A stretch of DNA of 64,000 bases from Alloprevotella tannerae ATCC 51259 (GTDB lineage: Bacteria > Bacteroidota > Bacteroidia > Bacteroidales > Bacteroidaceae), in contig NZ_GG700642.1 of NCBI RefSeq assembly GCF_000159995.1, positions 801,159 through 865,158 of the forward strand, in the 5' to 3' direction. This document shows, piece by piece, positions 9,417-19,192 of the stretch. Under the pieces are notes generated by a model, which worked only from the letters and a program-made list of their open reading frames with translations, did no database searches and was not told the DNA's origin. Numbering within the stretch: the first letter of the stretch is position 1; each line of letters starts with the position of its first letter. The position numbers were made by a program, and so were the translations under genes.

Positions 9417-10541
9417 ATGAGCGAAAGACTTAGGGTGATTATCAGCGGCGGCGGTACGGGTGGACATATTTTCCCGGCTATATCGATTGCCAATGCACTG
9501 CGCGAGAAGCGGCCCGATGCCGAGATTCTCTTCGTAGGAGCAGAGGGGCGTATGGAAATGCAACGCGTCCCGGCTGCAGGCTATGAGATTAAGGGCCTGC
9601 CTATTGCAGGGTTTGACCGTAAACGCCTTTGGCGCAACGCCGGCGTACTGCTAAAGATTTGGAAAAGCAGCAAACTGGCCAAGCAAATCATCCGCGAGTT
9701 TCGCCCGATGGTAGGTGTCGGCGTCGGAGGCTATGCCAGTGGGCCTACGCTCCGCGAATGCGAGAAAATGCACATACCGACCTTGCTGCAAGAGCAGAAC
9801 TCTTACGCCGGGGTTACGAATAAGTTGCTGGCTAAAAAAGCCTCAAGCATCTGCGTAGCCTACGACGGTATGGAGCGCTTCTTTCCGGCTGACAAAATCA
9901 TCTTCACAGGTAATCCTGTGCGCAAACAATTGCTCTACGTTGATTGCACGAAAGAGGAAGCCATCAAGCAGTTTGGTTTGGCTCCCGAAAAGCGAACGGT
10001 GCTGATTGTAGGCGGTTCGCTTGGCGCACGCAGTTTGAACGATACGATTCTGGGTAACCTGCCGCTCATCCGCCAACAGCAAGAGGTGCAATTCATCTGG
10101 CAGACGGGCAATTATTATAGTGCGGCCATCCAAGCCGAACTTTCGCGCCGTAAATGTCCCGACAACCTGAAGGTAACGGACTTTATCTCGGATATGGCCC
10201 ACGCTTATGCGGCCGCCGATCTGATCATCTCGCGCGCCGGTGCCGGCAGTATCTCCGAATTTTGCCTGCTGGGCAAGCCGGTTATCCTCGTGCCCTCGCC
10301 CAATGTGGCCGAAGATCATCAAACGAAAAACGCCTTGGCTCTCGTGCAGAAAGATGCTGCACTCTACGTTAAAGACGAAGAAGTGAGCCGAACGCTCCTG
10401 CCGCTGGCCATCAATACGGTCAAAGAGAGGCAACGCTTAGCGCAACTCAGCGACAACATCCGCCAACTGGCACGCCCCAATGCGGCGTCAGACATTGCCG
10501 ATGAGGTTATACGCTTAGCAGAACAACACACACGACAATAA
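9417..10541 (+). CDS. murG: UDP-GlcNAc:lipid I N-acetylglucosaminyltransferase MurG
   Basis: Adds GlcNAc to undecaprenyl-pyrophosphoryl-MurNAc-pentapeptide to make lipid II at the inner face of the cytoplasmic membrane. The N-terminal glycine loop GGGTGGH is at residues 11-17. The C-terminal GT-B half has VGGSLGARSLN, the SRAGAGSISE sugar-nucleotide segment and EDHQTKNA. The length of 374 residues is normal. A TTG codon at 9393 is in frame, but the ATG at 9417 gives the usual start just before the glycine loop. It heads the run murG-murC-ftsQ-ftsA-ftsZ. Confidence 0.96.
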   Translation: MSERLRVIISGGGTGGHIFPAISIANALREKRPDAEILFVGAEGRMEMQRVPAAGYEIKGLPIAGFDRKRLWRNAGVLLKIWKSSKLAKQIIREFRPMVGVGVGGYASGPTLRECEKMHIPTLLQEQNSYAGVTNKLLAKKASSICVAYDGMERFFPADKIIFTGNPVRKQLLYVDCTKEEAIKQFGLAPEKRTVLIVGGSLGARSLNDTILGNLPLIRQQQEVQFIWQTGNYYSAAIQAELSRRKCPDNLKVTDFISDMAHAYAAADLIISRAGAGSISEFCLLGKPVILVPSPNVAEDHQTKNALALVQKDAALYVKDEEVSRTLLPLAINTVKERQRLAQLSDNIRQLARPNAASDIADEVIRLAEQHTRQ

Positions 10542-10598
10542 TGCATACGCGCCGGCCTCACGCAGGCAGGCCGTACAGGACCGATATAGGACATTAAG

Positions 10599-11981
10599 AT
10601 GCAGACGATTAAATCAGTCTATTTCATAGGTGCAGGCGGCATAGGAATGAGCGCCTTGGAGCGCTATTTCCTCTCGCAATCGCTCTTTGTCGGCGGCTAC
10701 GACCGCACGGAAACGCCCCTGACAAAAGAACTTATACGCGAAGGTGCTGACATTCATTATACCGACGATGTAGACGCTATTCCGCAAGCGTGCCGCGATC
10801 CGCAGACGACGCTTGTGGTCTATACGCCGGCCGTCCCGAAAGATCATCGCGAACTGACTTGGTTCCGTCAAGCGGGCTTTGAAGTAAAGAAGCGCGCAGA
10901 GGTCTTAGGTTATTTAACGCGCCAAATGAAAGGTCTCTGCGTAGCCGGTACGCATGGCAAGACGACGACAACAGCTATGGCGGCGCATCTGCTCCACGAG
11001 AGCCACGTAGGCTGCAACGCCTTTTTAGGCGGCATCGCAAAGAATTATGCAACAAATTACTTGCTCGACAATGACAGCGACTTCGTCGTCATAGAGGCCG
11101 ACGAGTTTGATCGTTCTTTCCACCATTTGCAGCCCTATGCTTCGGTCATTACGTCTACGGACCCTGACCATTTGGACATTTATGGCACGAAAGAGGCTTA
11201 CCTTGAGAGTTTCACACACTACACCAGCCTTATCCGCCCCGACGGTGCTCTAATCGTGCACAAAAATTTGAAGTTTAAAGAGGCCCCTCCGACCGGCACG
11301 CGCCGCTTTGATTATGGTAGAGATGCGGGCGACTTCCACGCCGAAAACATTCGCATCGGTGGAGGCAGGGTTTGCTTCGACTTAATCTCACCGCTTGGCA
11401 ACATCAGTGAGATAGAGCTTGGTGTGCCTGTCAGCATCAATATAGAAAATGGCATTGCAGCCATTGCCTTGGCGCAAATTGCCGGCGCCACGCCTGACGA
11501 GATACGCGAAGGGATGAAGACCTTTCAAGGCGTAGATCGACGCTTCGACTTTAAGATGAAATCGGACAAGGTTGTGCTGCTCAGCGATTATGCGCACCAC
11601 CCCGCAGAGGTGCGCCAAAGCATCCTCTCTGTGCGCGAAGTCTTTGACGGCCGCCGCATCACAGGCATATTCCAACCCCACTTATATACGCGAACACGCG
11701 ACTTCTATCGTGAGTTTGCCGAAAGTCTGTCGTTGCTGGACGAAGTAATCTTGCTCGACATCTATCCGGCGCGCGAACTCCCTATTGAAGGCGTCAGTTC
11801 GAAACTCATTTATGATCATCTCCGGGCGGATATGAAGAAGCACTTATGTGATAAGTCGGCGCTTCTACCTTTGCTCAAGCAGGAGGAAACAGACGTCGTA
11901 ATGGTCTTAGGTGCAGGCGATGTGGATGCAATGGTGCCTCAGATAGCACAAATGCTGAAAGAGAAATACAATATTATATAA
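10599..11981 (+). CDS. murC: UDP-N-acetylmuramate--L-alanine ligase MurC
   Basis: ATP-dependent addition of L-Ala to UDP-MurNAc, the first step of the peptide stem. The N-terminal Rossmann domain starts with FIGAGGIGMSALE. The Mur-ligase ATP loop GTHGKT is at residues 117-122. The central domain has EADEFDRSF and TDPDHLDIY, and the C-terminal domain has DYAHHPAEV and FQPHLYTRT. The length of 460 residues is as expected. It lies 57 bases after murG and 25 bases before ftsQ. Confidence 0.96.
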   Translation: MQTIKSVYFIGAGGIGMSALERYFLSQSLFVGGYDRTETPLTKELIREGADIHYTDDVDAIPQACRDPQTTLVVYTPAVPKDHRELTWFRQAGFEVKKRAEVLGYLTRQMKGLCVAGTHGKTTTTAMAAHLLHESHVGCNAFLGGIAKNYATNYLLDNDSDFVVIEADEFDRSFHHLQPYASVITSTDPDHLDIYGTKEAYLESFTHYTSLIRPDGALIVHKNLKFKEAPPTGTRRFDYGRDAGDFHAENIRIGGGRVCFDLISPLGNISEIELGVPVSINIENGIAAIALAQIAGATPDEIREGMKTFQGVDRRFDFKMKSDKVVLLSDYAHHPAEVRQSILSVREVFDGRRITGIFQPHLYTRTRDFYREFAESLSLLDEVILLDIYPARELPIEGVSSKLIYDHLRADMKKHLCDKSALLPLLKQEETDVVMVLGAGDVDAMVPQIAQMLKEKYNII

Positions 11982-12006
11982 GAAGACTGACACAATCCAC
12001 TGTGCG

Positions 12007-12786
12007 GTGCGCCGCGCAAAGGAGAACAAAACCACTGCTCTGGTGAAAACGCTGTTTAAGTTGCTCCTACTAATAGGGCTGATCGTTTACCTCGTCTTTG
12101 CTTTCACCCACTTTACGGGCGAGAGCTACGGGACGAAGTGCGTCGGAATGAACATCGCTGTCACAGACAGTGCGCGTGCAGCCTTTATGACCTCAACCGA
12201 TGTCGAACATATCTTGCGCAAAGCTCGATATTATCCCATCGGACAAGAGATGAACGCTATCAACAGCAGAAAAATTGAGACGCTCTTGATAAAGAATCCT
12301 TTCATCAAAGAGGCTACCTGCTACAAAACACCTGACGGGCGCCTCAATATTCTCATCGCACAACGCCTGCCGCTAATGCGGGTCATAAGCAACAATGGAA
12401 TGAACTGCTACGTCGATGAACACGGTTTTATGATGAAACCTATGGGCTACGCGGCCGACTTAGTTGTCGTCACGGGTTTTGCAGATCCGGCCTTCATAAG
12501 AAAGCATTTGATTCCGCTCGGCATATTCTTGCGCGACAACGAGCTTTGGGATAAACAAATAGAACAAATCAACGTGAGTGAAGACCATAAACTGACGCTC
12601 ATCCCACGCCTCGGCGATCAAATTATCCTCTTTGGCTCGCCTGACAACATAGCACAAAAATTCAATAACCTTCGGGCTTTCTATGAGAAGGTAATGCCTA
12701 AGGTCGGTTGGAATAAATATAGTCGGATCAATCTTGAGAATACGAATCAGATTGTCTGCACGAAGCGAACAGCAAATAAGAAATAA
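12007..12786 (+). CDS. ftsQ: Cell division protein FtsQ/DivIB
   Basis: Bitopic membrane protein of the divisome that links FtsA/FtsZ to septal wall synthesis. A short cytoplasmic N-terminus (about 12 residues) precedes one membrane segment (about residues 13-33). A POTRA-like region follows (about 60-120; MTSTDVEHILRK, IKNPFIKEATCY), then the FtsQ beta domain. The position between murC and ftsA supports the call, since primary sequence is poorly conserved in this family. The start is GTG; a second in-frame GTG lies at 12043, directly before the membrane segment. Confidence 0.88.
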   Translation: MRRAKENKTTALVKTLFKLLLLIGLIVYLVFAFTHFTGESYGTKCVGMNIAVTDSARAAFMTSTDVEHILRKARYYPIGQEMNAINSRKIETLLIKNPFIKEATCYKTPDGRLNILIAQRLPLMRVISNNGMNCYVDEHGFMMKPMGYAADLVVVTGFADPAFIRKHLIPLGIFLRDNELWDKQIEQINVSEDHKLTLIPRLGDQIILFGSPDNIAQKFNNLRAFYEKVMPKVGWNKYSRINLENTNQIVCTKRTANKK

Positions 12787-12842
12787 GCGCTTCGAGGCAC
12801 AAGAACGACTGACATTCACACGCACAATAAAAGATAAACGAT

Positions 12843-14294
12843 ATGGCAACAGAAGACAATTTCATCGTAGCGATAGAGTTGGGCTCTTCCAAAGTGACCG
12901 GGCTCGTCGGGCGCAAGCAACCCGACGGCGCCATTCAGATTTTAGCCAGCATACAAGAGCCTTCGGCCAGCTTTATTCGCAAAGGACGCATTAACAATCT
13001 AAATAAGATGACGTCTTGTGCAACGCTCATCAAAGAAAAATTAGAAAAGACGCTGAAGAAAACCATCAGCGGCTGCTACGTTGGGGTTGGCGGTATGGGA
13101 ATGCACACGGTAGAAAATACTGTTGTGCGCCATTTCCCCGACAAAATGCTAATCACCAACGAGGTCGTAGATGGGATTCGCGACAACAACTTACAGTCGC
13201 AACCCGGCGAGCGCGAGATCCTCGAAGCTGTACAGCAAGAATACAAACTCGGCGCACAAACGCAACTCGATCCGGTAGGCATTCAGGCTGAAGGGATAGA
13301 GGGACATTTCCTCAACATCGTGACCAATCGCCGCGTACGCGAAGATATCTACACCTGCTTTAGAGAAGCCGGCCTGCAGGTTATTGACCTCCCGATCACC
13401 TTCTTGGCATTGGCAGATCAGATGCTGACAGGCCCGGAAAAGCGCTCAGGTTGCGTATTTGTCGATATGGGTGCTGAAACGACTTCTGTGGCCGTATTTA
13501 AGAATAATCTATTGCGCCATCTCGCCGTTATTCCGCTCGGTGGCGACAACATCACGCGCGACATTGCCTCTCTCCAAATTGAGCACCGCGAAGCAGAGCA
13601 GTTAAAACGCGAATATGGCAAAGCTTACTACGAAGCTGACGATGAGAGCCACGCACCGATTAGTTTGGAAGACGGCCGTAGCGTTAAATACGACGACTTT
13701 AGTGGACTCGTGCAAGCTCGCTTGGAGGAAATCATTGAAAACGTCAACGAGCAAATCAAATGTTCAAAACTCGACAAGTCGCAACTCATCGGTGGCCTCA
13801 TCATTACGGGAGGCGCTTCTCGCCTAAAAGGTATGGAAGAAGCCTTCCGGAAGGTGACGAACATCGAAAAGATTAGTTTCATTAAGCGTGTCAGTACGCA
13901 ACTCCGCTTAGCTCAGCATTTGCAAAACTTCAACAAGGAAGGTGACTACAATGCGACTATTGCGCTCATAGACAAGGGTGAAATAAACTGCTGCGGCGGG
14001 GAACTTGGAGCGGAAGCACCAACAATCTTTAATAGAGAAGAGGAAGAGAAACGCCGACGCGAACAGGAGACGCGCACTGCAGCTGATGCTGCTGAAAAAC
14101 AAAGACTGGAAGAGGAAAAACTTCGTCTTGAAGAAGAGCGTAAGCAGCAAGAGGCAGAAGAAGCTGAACGGCAGCGTAAACAAGAAGAGCGTGAGCGCAA
14201 GAAGCGTGAAGCGCGCGAAAAACGCAGCCGATTCTTTGGTAAAATAAAGAATATGATCGGCAGTTTGGTCAACGACGATCGCGAAGAAGAATAA
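12843..14294 (+). CDS. ftsA: Cell division protein FtsA
   Basis: Actin-like ATPase that anchors FtsZ filaments to the membrane. It starts with the actin-fold phosphate loop (AIELGSSKVTGLVG) and contains the SHS2 subdomain 1C insertion. The second phosphate loop is VFVDMGAETT, and the adenosine motif is LIITGGASRLKG. After about residue 385 comes an extended charged segment rich in Glu, Arg and Lys, expected to be a long helix, ending in a likely amphipathic membrane helix (RFFGKIKNMIGSLV). The helical linker makes this FtsA longer (483 residues) than the approximately 420 of E. coli. It directly precedes ftsZ. Confidence 0.95.
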   Translation: MATEDNFIVAIELGSSKVTGLVGRKQPDGAIQILASIQEPSASFIRKGRINNLNKMTSCATLIKEKLEKTLKKTISGCYVGVGGMGMHTVENTVVRHFPDKMLITNEVVDGIRDNNLQSQPGEREILEAVQQEYKLGAQTQLDPVGIQAEGIEGHFLNIVTNRRVREDIYTCFREAGLQVIDLPITFLALADQMLTGPEKRSGCVFVDMGAETTSVAVFKNNLLRHLAVIPLGGDNITRDIASLQIEHREAEQLKREYGKAYYEADDESHAPISLEDGRSVKYDDFSGLVQARLEEIIENVNEQIKCSKLDKSQLIGGLIITGGASRLKGMEEAFRKVTNIEKISFIKRVSTQLRLAQHLQNFNKEGDYNATIALIDKGEINCCGGELGAEAPTIFNREEEEKRRREQETRTAADAAEKQRLEEEKLRLEEERKQQEAEEAERQRKQEERERKKREAREKRSRFFGKIKNMIGSLVNDDREEE

Positions 14295-14352
14295 GCTATA
14301 GAAAAACAAGGTTCAACTACAAGGCAAAAGCCCTGCTAACAAAACAAAGACA

Positions 14353-15678
14353 ATGAACGAAGACAACAATACGAACAACGGCCTACTAATCGACGTCGGT
14401 ATGGGCACTCCGCAGACGACACCCTCCATCATTAAAGTCATCGGCGTGGGCGGTGGCGGCGGCAATGCGGTCAATCATATGTATCGTGAAGGTATTCACG
14501 ACGTCAATTTCGTACTTTGCAATACGGATAGCAAAGCGCTTTGCGACTCGCCCGTTCCTCATCGTCTTCAATTAGGAAAAGAAGGCCTCGGCGCAGGCAA
14601 TCGCCCCGAAAGAGCGCGCGAAGCAGCCGAAGAAAGCGTAGATGATATTCGCGGTATGCTGCAAGACGGCACCAAGATGGCTTTCATTACCGCCGGTATG
14701 GGTGGCGGAACGGGTACAGGTGCAGCGCCCGTCATCGCTCGTGAAGCGAAGAATATGGGAATCCTCACCGTCGGTATCGTAACGATCCCGTTCAAGTTTG
14801 AGGGCAATAGAAAGATAGATCAAGCCCTCGACGGCGTAGATGAGATGTCGCGCCACGTCGATGCGCTCCTCGTGATCAACAACGAGCGCCTCCGTGAGAT
14901 CTATCCTGACCTCAACGTCCTGAGTGCCTTTGAAAAGGCTGACAACACGCTGAGTGTGGCGGCACGCAGCATTGCTGAAATTATCACGATGCACGGCATT
15001 ATCAACCTCGACTTTCGCGATGTCTGCACCGTCTTGCGCAATGGCGGTGTAGCCATTATGTCTACCGGCTTCGGAGAAGGCGAAGGCCGCGTCACAAAAG
15101 CCATCAACGATGCACTCAACAGTCCGCTGCTGAACAACACCGACATTTTCCGCAGCAAAAAGGTATTGTTAGCCATCTCTTTCTGTGCGGAAAAAGAAGG
15201 CGACACGCTGATGATGGAAGAGATGAATGAGGTACACGAATTTATGTCTAAATTCGGCAGTGACGTAGAGACAAAGTGGGGACTCTCCACCGATCCTTCG
15301 CTCGATAAGCGCGTAAAAATCACGATTCTTGCCACAGGCTTTGGCGTAAAAGACGTGACAGAGGTCAAGCAAAAATTGGATGCAGAAGAAGAAATTCGCC
15401 GCCAACGCGAGGCCGACAAGCAAGAAGAAAACGAAGAGCGCCGCAACGCCTTCTATGGCTCTGACGAGAAGAAAGGCGGCCTGCGCCGGCGTCCCAAAAT
15501 TTTCTGTTTTAGTGCTGACGATTTAGACAATGAAGAAATTATCTCTATGGTAGAGATCACGCCGACGTTTAAGCGCAGCAAAGAGGTCTTAAACGAGATC
15601 AAGACAAAGGCGCTGGGCAATGTTGCCATCGTGCCGGAGTCGGCCACCACTGAACCGGGCGGCGTTATCAACTTCTAA
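14353..15678 (+). CDS. ftsZ: Cell division protein FtsZ
   Basis: Tubulin-like GTPase that forms the Z ring. The N-terminal GVGGGGGNAVNHM loop, the tubulin signature GGGTGTGA at residues 117-124 and the T7 loop NLDFRDV are present. After the C-terminal GTPase-activating domain, about residue 330, comes a charged linker (RRQREADKQEENEERR). The final 15 residues do not show a clear E. coli-like C-terminal peptide. The length is 441 residues. Confidence 0.97.
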   Translation: MNEDNNTNNGLLIDVGMGTPQTTPSIIKVIGVGGGGGNAVNHMYREGIHDVNFVLCNTDSKALCDSPVPHRLQLGKEGLGAGNRPERAREAAEESVDDIRGMLQDGTKMAFITAGMGGGTGTGAAPVIAREAKNMGILTVGIVTIPFKFEGNRKIDQALDGVDEMSRHVDALLVINNERLREIYPDLNVLSAFEKADNTLSVAARSIAEIITMHGIINLDFRDVCTVLRNGGVAIMSTGFGEGEGRVTKAINDALNSPLLNNTDIFRSKKVLLAISFCAEKEGDTLMMEEMNEVHEFMSKFGSDVETKWGLSTDPSLDKRVKITILATGFGVKDVTEVKQKLDAEEEIRRQREADKQEENEERRNAFYGSDEKKGGLRRRPKIFCFSADDLDNEEIISMVEITPTFKRSKEVLNEIKTKALGNVAIVPESATTEPGGVINF

Positions 15679-15694
15679 CCGCCCCTCCCCCTTT

Positions 15695-15757
15695 GCGGGG
15701 CGAACGGATGCTTAAGTATTATCGGTCAGCAAACGCCGCAGCATTCGTTCGCCCCGC
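15695..15757 (+). terminator. Terminator of the division cluster
   Basis: A 17-bp inverted repeat (arms 15695-15711 and 15741-15757, one G-T pair) starts 16 bases after the ftsZ stop, with a 29-base loop and TTATCTTTTCTG after it. The rest of the region to 16000 holds no credible gene. Confidence 0.6.
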
Positions 15758-16000
15758 TTATCTTTTCTGTGCCTTTCGGGATTTGTTATACTCTCATCAA
15801 ATAGTTGCTGCAAACGGTCTTCCCTTAGAATTGACCGGTTCGTCGCATAGACATATATATAAGCGTCCAAGATGCCCGAAGTAACTCTTGTACGCAAGCA
15901 TAATAGATTCTATGGTTTCTGTCGGCCTTTGCGTTTAACATACACGCCGCGTATCTTCCGGCAAATCGATTGCGAGAATTCACACTATCCGAAACAAAGC

Positions 16001-16040
16001 AACACACCCGTTGAAACGTGAAGATTTCAACGGGTGTGTT
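16001..16040 (-). terminator. Terminator of the RlpA gene
   Basis: A perfect 16-bp stem (AACACACCCGTTGAAA with its complement) and an 8-base loop lie 24 bases past the stop of the minus-strand gene at 16065. A short T-run follows on the minus strand only weakly. Confidence 0.75.
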
Positions 16041-16064
16041 CTATAAATAAAGAAGAGATTACTC

Positions 16065-16673
16065 TTATTTCTTGCTTACCTTAGCCGTTAAGCGGTCGTT
16101 AAGAATACGCCAGCGGGGCTTATTCTGCTTCGCTTTAGCCAACTGCGCTTCGCGGCGGCGATCTGCCTCTTTCTTTCGCAACTGCTCACGATTCTGACGG
16201 CTGATTTCAGCCCACTCAGAGACGGAATAGTATTCGCCGGATGCAGGGTCAATCAACTGAAGTTCAGGCAGCGTAAGCTTGCCATTGCCATCGCCGTTAG
16301 GACCGGCGGAAAAGCCTACATTCGTAACCTCTACCTGCGCCAAACCTGAGGCCACCATACCAATCTCTTTGGCTGCTGCCATCGAAAGGTCGACGATACC
16401 GCCACGGCGGAAAGGTCCACGGTCCGTCACACGGACAACCACCTCGCGATCGTTGTTAAGGTTGCGCACTTTAAGCAGCGTTCCGAAAGGGAGCGTGCGG
16501 TGTGCACACGTCAAACTGTCTTTGTGATAGCGCGATCCATCGCTTGTACGATGACCGTGCGCGTTGTTACTGTAATAACTTGCAATGCCTCTCTTCTGTG
16601 CGTTGATTTGCGTAAAAGCAGTCAAGGCTAAGAGCAGGCCGATTGTGAATTTTGTTACTTTTTTTATATACAT
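16065..16673 (-). CDS. rlpA: RlpA-like septal ring lytic transglycosylase
   Basis: Periplasmic protein with the double-psi beta-barrel of RlpA, which in characterised members cleaves denuded glycan strands at the septum. Residues 1-25 form a signal peptide without a lipobox Cys, so it is not a lipoprotein here. The DPBB domain (about 28-120) contains GIASYYSNNAHG, TSDGSRY, TCAHRTLPFGT, VRVTDRGPF and the catalytic-type Asp of IVDLSMAAA. The C-terminal part after about residue 150 is basic and charged and lacks an SPOR domain. It is convergent with ftsZ. Confidence 0.88.
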   Translation of the reverse strand: MYIKKVTKFTIGLLLALTAFTQINAQKRGIASYYSNNAHGHRTSDGSRYHKDSLTCAHRTLPFGTLLKVRNLNNDREVVVRVTDRGPFRRGGIVDLSMAAAKEIGMVASGLAQVEVTNVGFSAGPNGDGNGKLTLPELQLIDPASGEYYSVSEWAEISRQNREQLRKKEADRRREAQLAKAKQNKPRWRILNDRLTAKVSKK

Positions 16674-17205
16674 GCTCTATTATTTCTCACGAGACGCTGC
16701 CTACAGAGAGAAGAACGAGGATATCAAAAAAGGATGTCGACTGCTGTTCTTTCAAATGAGCACTCCTAAAGCAATTGGAGCGCTTACAGACTATAGGTTT
16801 TCCTACAGCGAGAAGGCTGTAGCAGGCTACGAGAGCCGGGTCTGCGTGATGTTTATGGGCGCAAAGGTAAGGCTTTTATTGTGTTTAGCCAAACCTTTCT
16901 TTGTCCTTTTTCCCCTTTTAACTTTTCCGGAAGGGCCTTGTTTTGGTCTCATTTCCACGATAAAAGCAGGGCTTCTCGCCTATACTGAAGGTCGGAAAAC
17001 TTTAACAAATACTCGGCGCCGGCAGACGCATTTTTGTTGAGCGATAAGAGGAAAAACGGAAAGCAGGTCTTGCTCCAAACGAAAGAAAAATCGTTTAAAT
17101 TCATCACGCTTTTAACAAAGAAAAAGAGGATCAAAATCTAAAAGCACGCGGAATGGTGTAACTTTGCCTACGTCTTTATTATCCCCCAAAGAGATCGAGT
17201 AAACA
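16674..17205. other. Intergenic region between rlpA and the WYL regulator
   Basis: No credible gene; the open frames are short and lack family features. It should contain the divergent promoters of both neighbours; only the -7 box at 17159 is clear. Confidence 0.4.
17159..17166 (+). promoter_or_regulatory. Putative -7 box of the WYL regulator gene
   Basis: TAACTTTG matches TAnnTTTG, 39 bases before the ATG. No TTG sits at the proper distance upstream. Confidence 0.4.
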
Positions 17206-18216
17206 ATGACAGAAACCCTTTCAGATGCCGAGAAGTTTAAGAAACAGTTGCGCTTAATTGTACTCTTAACCACCAATGCTCCACTCTCGGTCGACGAAAT
17301 CAGTCGGCAGCTGCATATGAGCCGCCGTTCGACTTACAGATACATAGAAGAATTGCGCAAAGCCGGATTTATATTGAAAAAATCAGGCACGCGCTATTTC
17401 ATCGACCATCATTCGCCCTTTTTTGCTCAAGTGACGCAGTTCGTACACTTCACCGACGACGAAGCAGTCACGATGAACCAAATCCTCAATACGATCTACG
17501 ACGATTCGCCGCGCATTCGACATCTGCGAGAGAAGTTGGCGCGCTACTACGATGTGAACTTCATCGCACGCGTTGAGACCGACGAATTATTAGCTAAGAA
17601 TTTGAGCGTCCTTTATGAGGGCGTACAGACCGAGCGCGTCTGCATTTTACATGATTATTATTCGCCTAATAGTAAGCAGACGAGCGACCGCATCGTCGAA
17701 CCCTTTCTTTTCTTGAATGGCAACAACGAAGTGAGATGCTACGAACTGGCTACGGGCACGAACAAGACGTTTAAAATCAGCCGCGCACGCAGTGTGGAGC
17801 TGCTCGACTTGCAATGGTCTCACAAAGATCGGCATGCGGCCTTCTATACCGACCTCTTCCACTTTTCAGGTGAGCGTCTGTGGCGCGTCAAGTTGATTCT
17901 CGGTCCCTTGGCGGCCGACTTATTAGTGCAGTCGACACCTAAAGCGAAAGACTTGATGGTGGTATTGGACGATGGGCGCTACTTTTTGGAGACTGACGTG
18001 TGCAGCTTGAAAGGCGTTGGACGATTTGTGTTAGGACTATATGATGATATCGACGTCTTCGATTCGCCCGAATTAGAAGAATATCTGGCATTTCGTATCA
18101 AAGATATGCAGCAGAAGATCAGCAAAGGGCGCAGCGTTACGCCAACGATGCAGATGGAGATTCAGCGCACCATCGAGCAGACGCAAGAGGCTGAAGACGT
18201 AGCCGACAACACTTAA
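17206..18216 (+). CDS. HTH/WYL-domain transcriptional regulator
   Basis: Cytosolic DNA-binding regulator. A DeoR/HTH_11-type winged helix covers about residues 15-65 (VDEISRQLHMSRRSTYRYIEEL). The C-terminal half (about 140-290) matches the WYL layout of a ligand-sensing SH3-like beta-barrel, although the Trp-Tyr-Leu triplet itself is replaced (VRCYELATG at the equivalent strand). WYL proteins often bind nucleic acid or nucleotides and control DNA-damage or defence genes. No defence genes are adjacent, so the target is unknown. The gene is convergent with the DUF45 metallopeptidase. Confidence 0.8.
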   Translation: MTETLSDAEKFKKQLRLIVLLTTNAPLSVDEISRQLHMSRRSTYRYIEELRKAGFILKKSGTRYFIDHHSPFFAQVTQFVHFTDDEAVTMNQILNTIYDDSPRIRHLREKLARYYDVNFIARVETDELLAKNLSVLYEGVQTERVCILHDYYSPNSKQTSDRIVEPFLFLNGNNEVRCYELATGTNKTFKISRARSVELLDLQWSHKDRHAAFYTDLFHFSGERLWRVKLILGPLAADLLVQSTPKAKDLMVVLDDGRYFLETDVCSLKGVGRFVLGLYDDIDVFDSPELEEYLAFRIKDMQQKISKGRSVTPTMQMEIQRTIEQTQEAEDVADNT

Positions 18217-18255
18217 CACGCACTTTCTAACAACGCATTTCGGGAATAGGCCGGT

Positions 18256-18825
18256 CTAATAGTCGGCAAGGGGAAGCGCGGCGTTTTCACTCGGCGCACC
18301 TAACGAACGCGCGAAAGCTTTCATTTCCAATTCCAACTGATGGCCGCGGCCATCAGTGAGTCGGTCTACTTCCCGCCAAAAGCGCGGCCCGTGGTTCATT
18401 TCTCGCAAATGGGCCAATTCGTGTTTGATGACATAATCAATCAAATGTGATGGCGCAAGCATAAGCCAAAGCGAGAGGTTAATATTGCCCAACGATGAGC
18501 AACTCCCCCAGCGTCCCCCAAGATTCTTAATGGTTAGGCGATGATACGTAAAGCCATAAGTCTGCGCAAGGTAGGCCAAGCGCGGCGCAAGGTAGGCATG
18601 CGCCTGCCTACGTAAGGTTTCGACGACTACTTTGCGCAGCCACATTTGCCCTTCGAGCGAAGTGTAGCCTTCGTCGTTAGGCAAAAAGACGGTGACCTGC
18701 TTATCTGCACGCCGCAAGCGCGCTTGCGGCAGTTCGCGGCGCTCAAATTGAAACTGCCAAACGTCGGTCGCGATCCTGAAGTCGGGCGTTATTTTTAGAG
18801 GTAGTCCTGCGATGCGCATAAGCAA
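18256..18825 (-). CDS. YgjP-like (DUF45) zinc metallopeptidase
   Basis: Predicted cytosolic zinc peptidase of the SprT/YgjP-like DUF45 group. The zinc motif HELAH is at residues 135-139, with the third ligand His145 in MNHGPRFW. The upstream conserved segment GGRWGSCSSLGNINLSLW (103-120) is the hallmark of the family. The length of 189 residues is slightly shorter than the typical 230-240, at the N-terminal side. The substrate is unknown. Confidence 0.88.
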   Translation of the reverse strand: MLMRIAGLPLKITPDFRIATDVWQFQFERRELPQARLRRADKQVTVFLPNDEGYTSLEGQMWLRKVVVETLRRQAHAYLAPRLAYLAQTYGFTYHRLTIKNLGGRWGSCSSLGNINLSLWLMLAPSHLIDYVIKHELAHLREMNHGPRFWREVDRLTDGRGHQLELEMKAFARSLGAPSENAALPLADY

Positions 18826-19155
18826 TCGGAATTAAAAATAAATACAATACGTTTTTTCAAATCTTGAGCAGCCTGCAAGTTGCGCGCTGCTTATTCTTGG
18901 GCGAAAAGTTCTGTTCTACGACTGTGCCGATAGCGGCTGCTAAGTTTTTGCCGGGTCTTAACTTTATATAATGTGTCCTGTGATGCGTCTTTTGAAGCGA
19001 CCCGGAAGTATCTGTAATCGGTTCTCGACCGGCAAATATAAGTCTGTTGCGCCCGACATTCGGCGTTTAGCCGCATACATCTATGCTTTAAATCAGGACG
19101 GCGGTCATCGGAGCAAAAGCAGCTAACGGCGCAGCCGAGATATTTATGTACAAAA
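18826..19155. other. Intergenic, nothing recognised
   Basis: About 330 bases between the metallopeptidase start and the tRNA terminator. No convincing gene, repeat or structure was found. Confidence 0.4.
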
Positions 19156-19186
19156 AAGTCCTATGTTTTTCAATAACACAGGACTT
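19156..19186 (-). terminator. Terminator of tRNA-Gln
   Basis: A 12-bp stem with one wobble pair (arms 19156-19167 and 19175-19186) and a 7-base loop lies 6 bases past the tRNA 3' end; the minus strand continues into a six-T run. Confidence 0.85.
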
Positions 19187-19192
19187 ACATCG

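Noticed and set aside
17206..18216. WYL regulator as a sign of a defence island
   Set aside because: WYL proteins often mark defence loci, but the neighbours are housekeeping genes on both sides.
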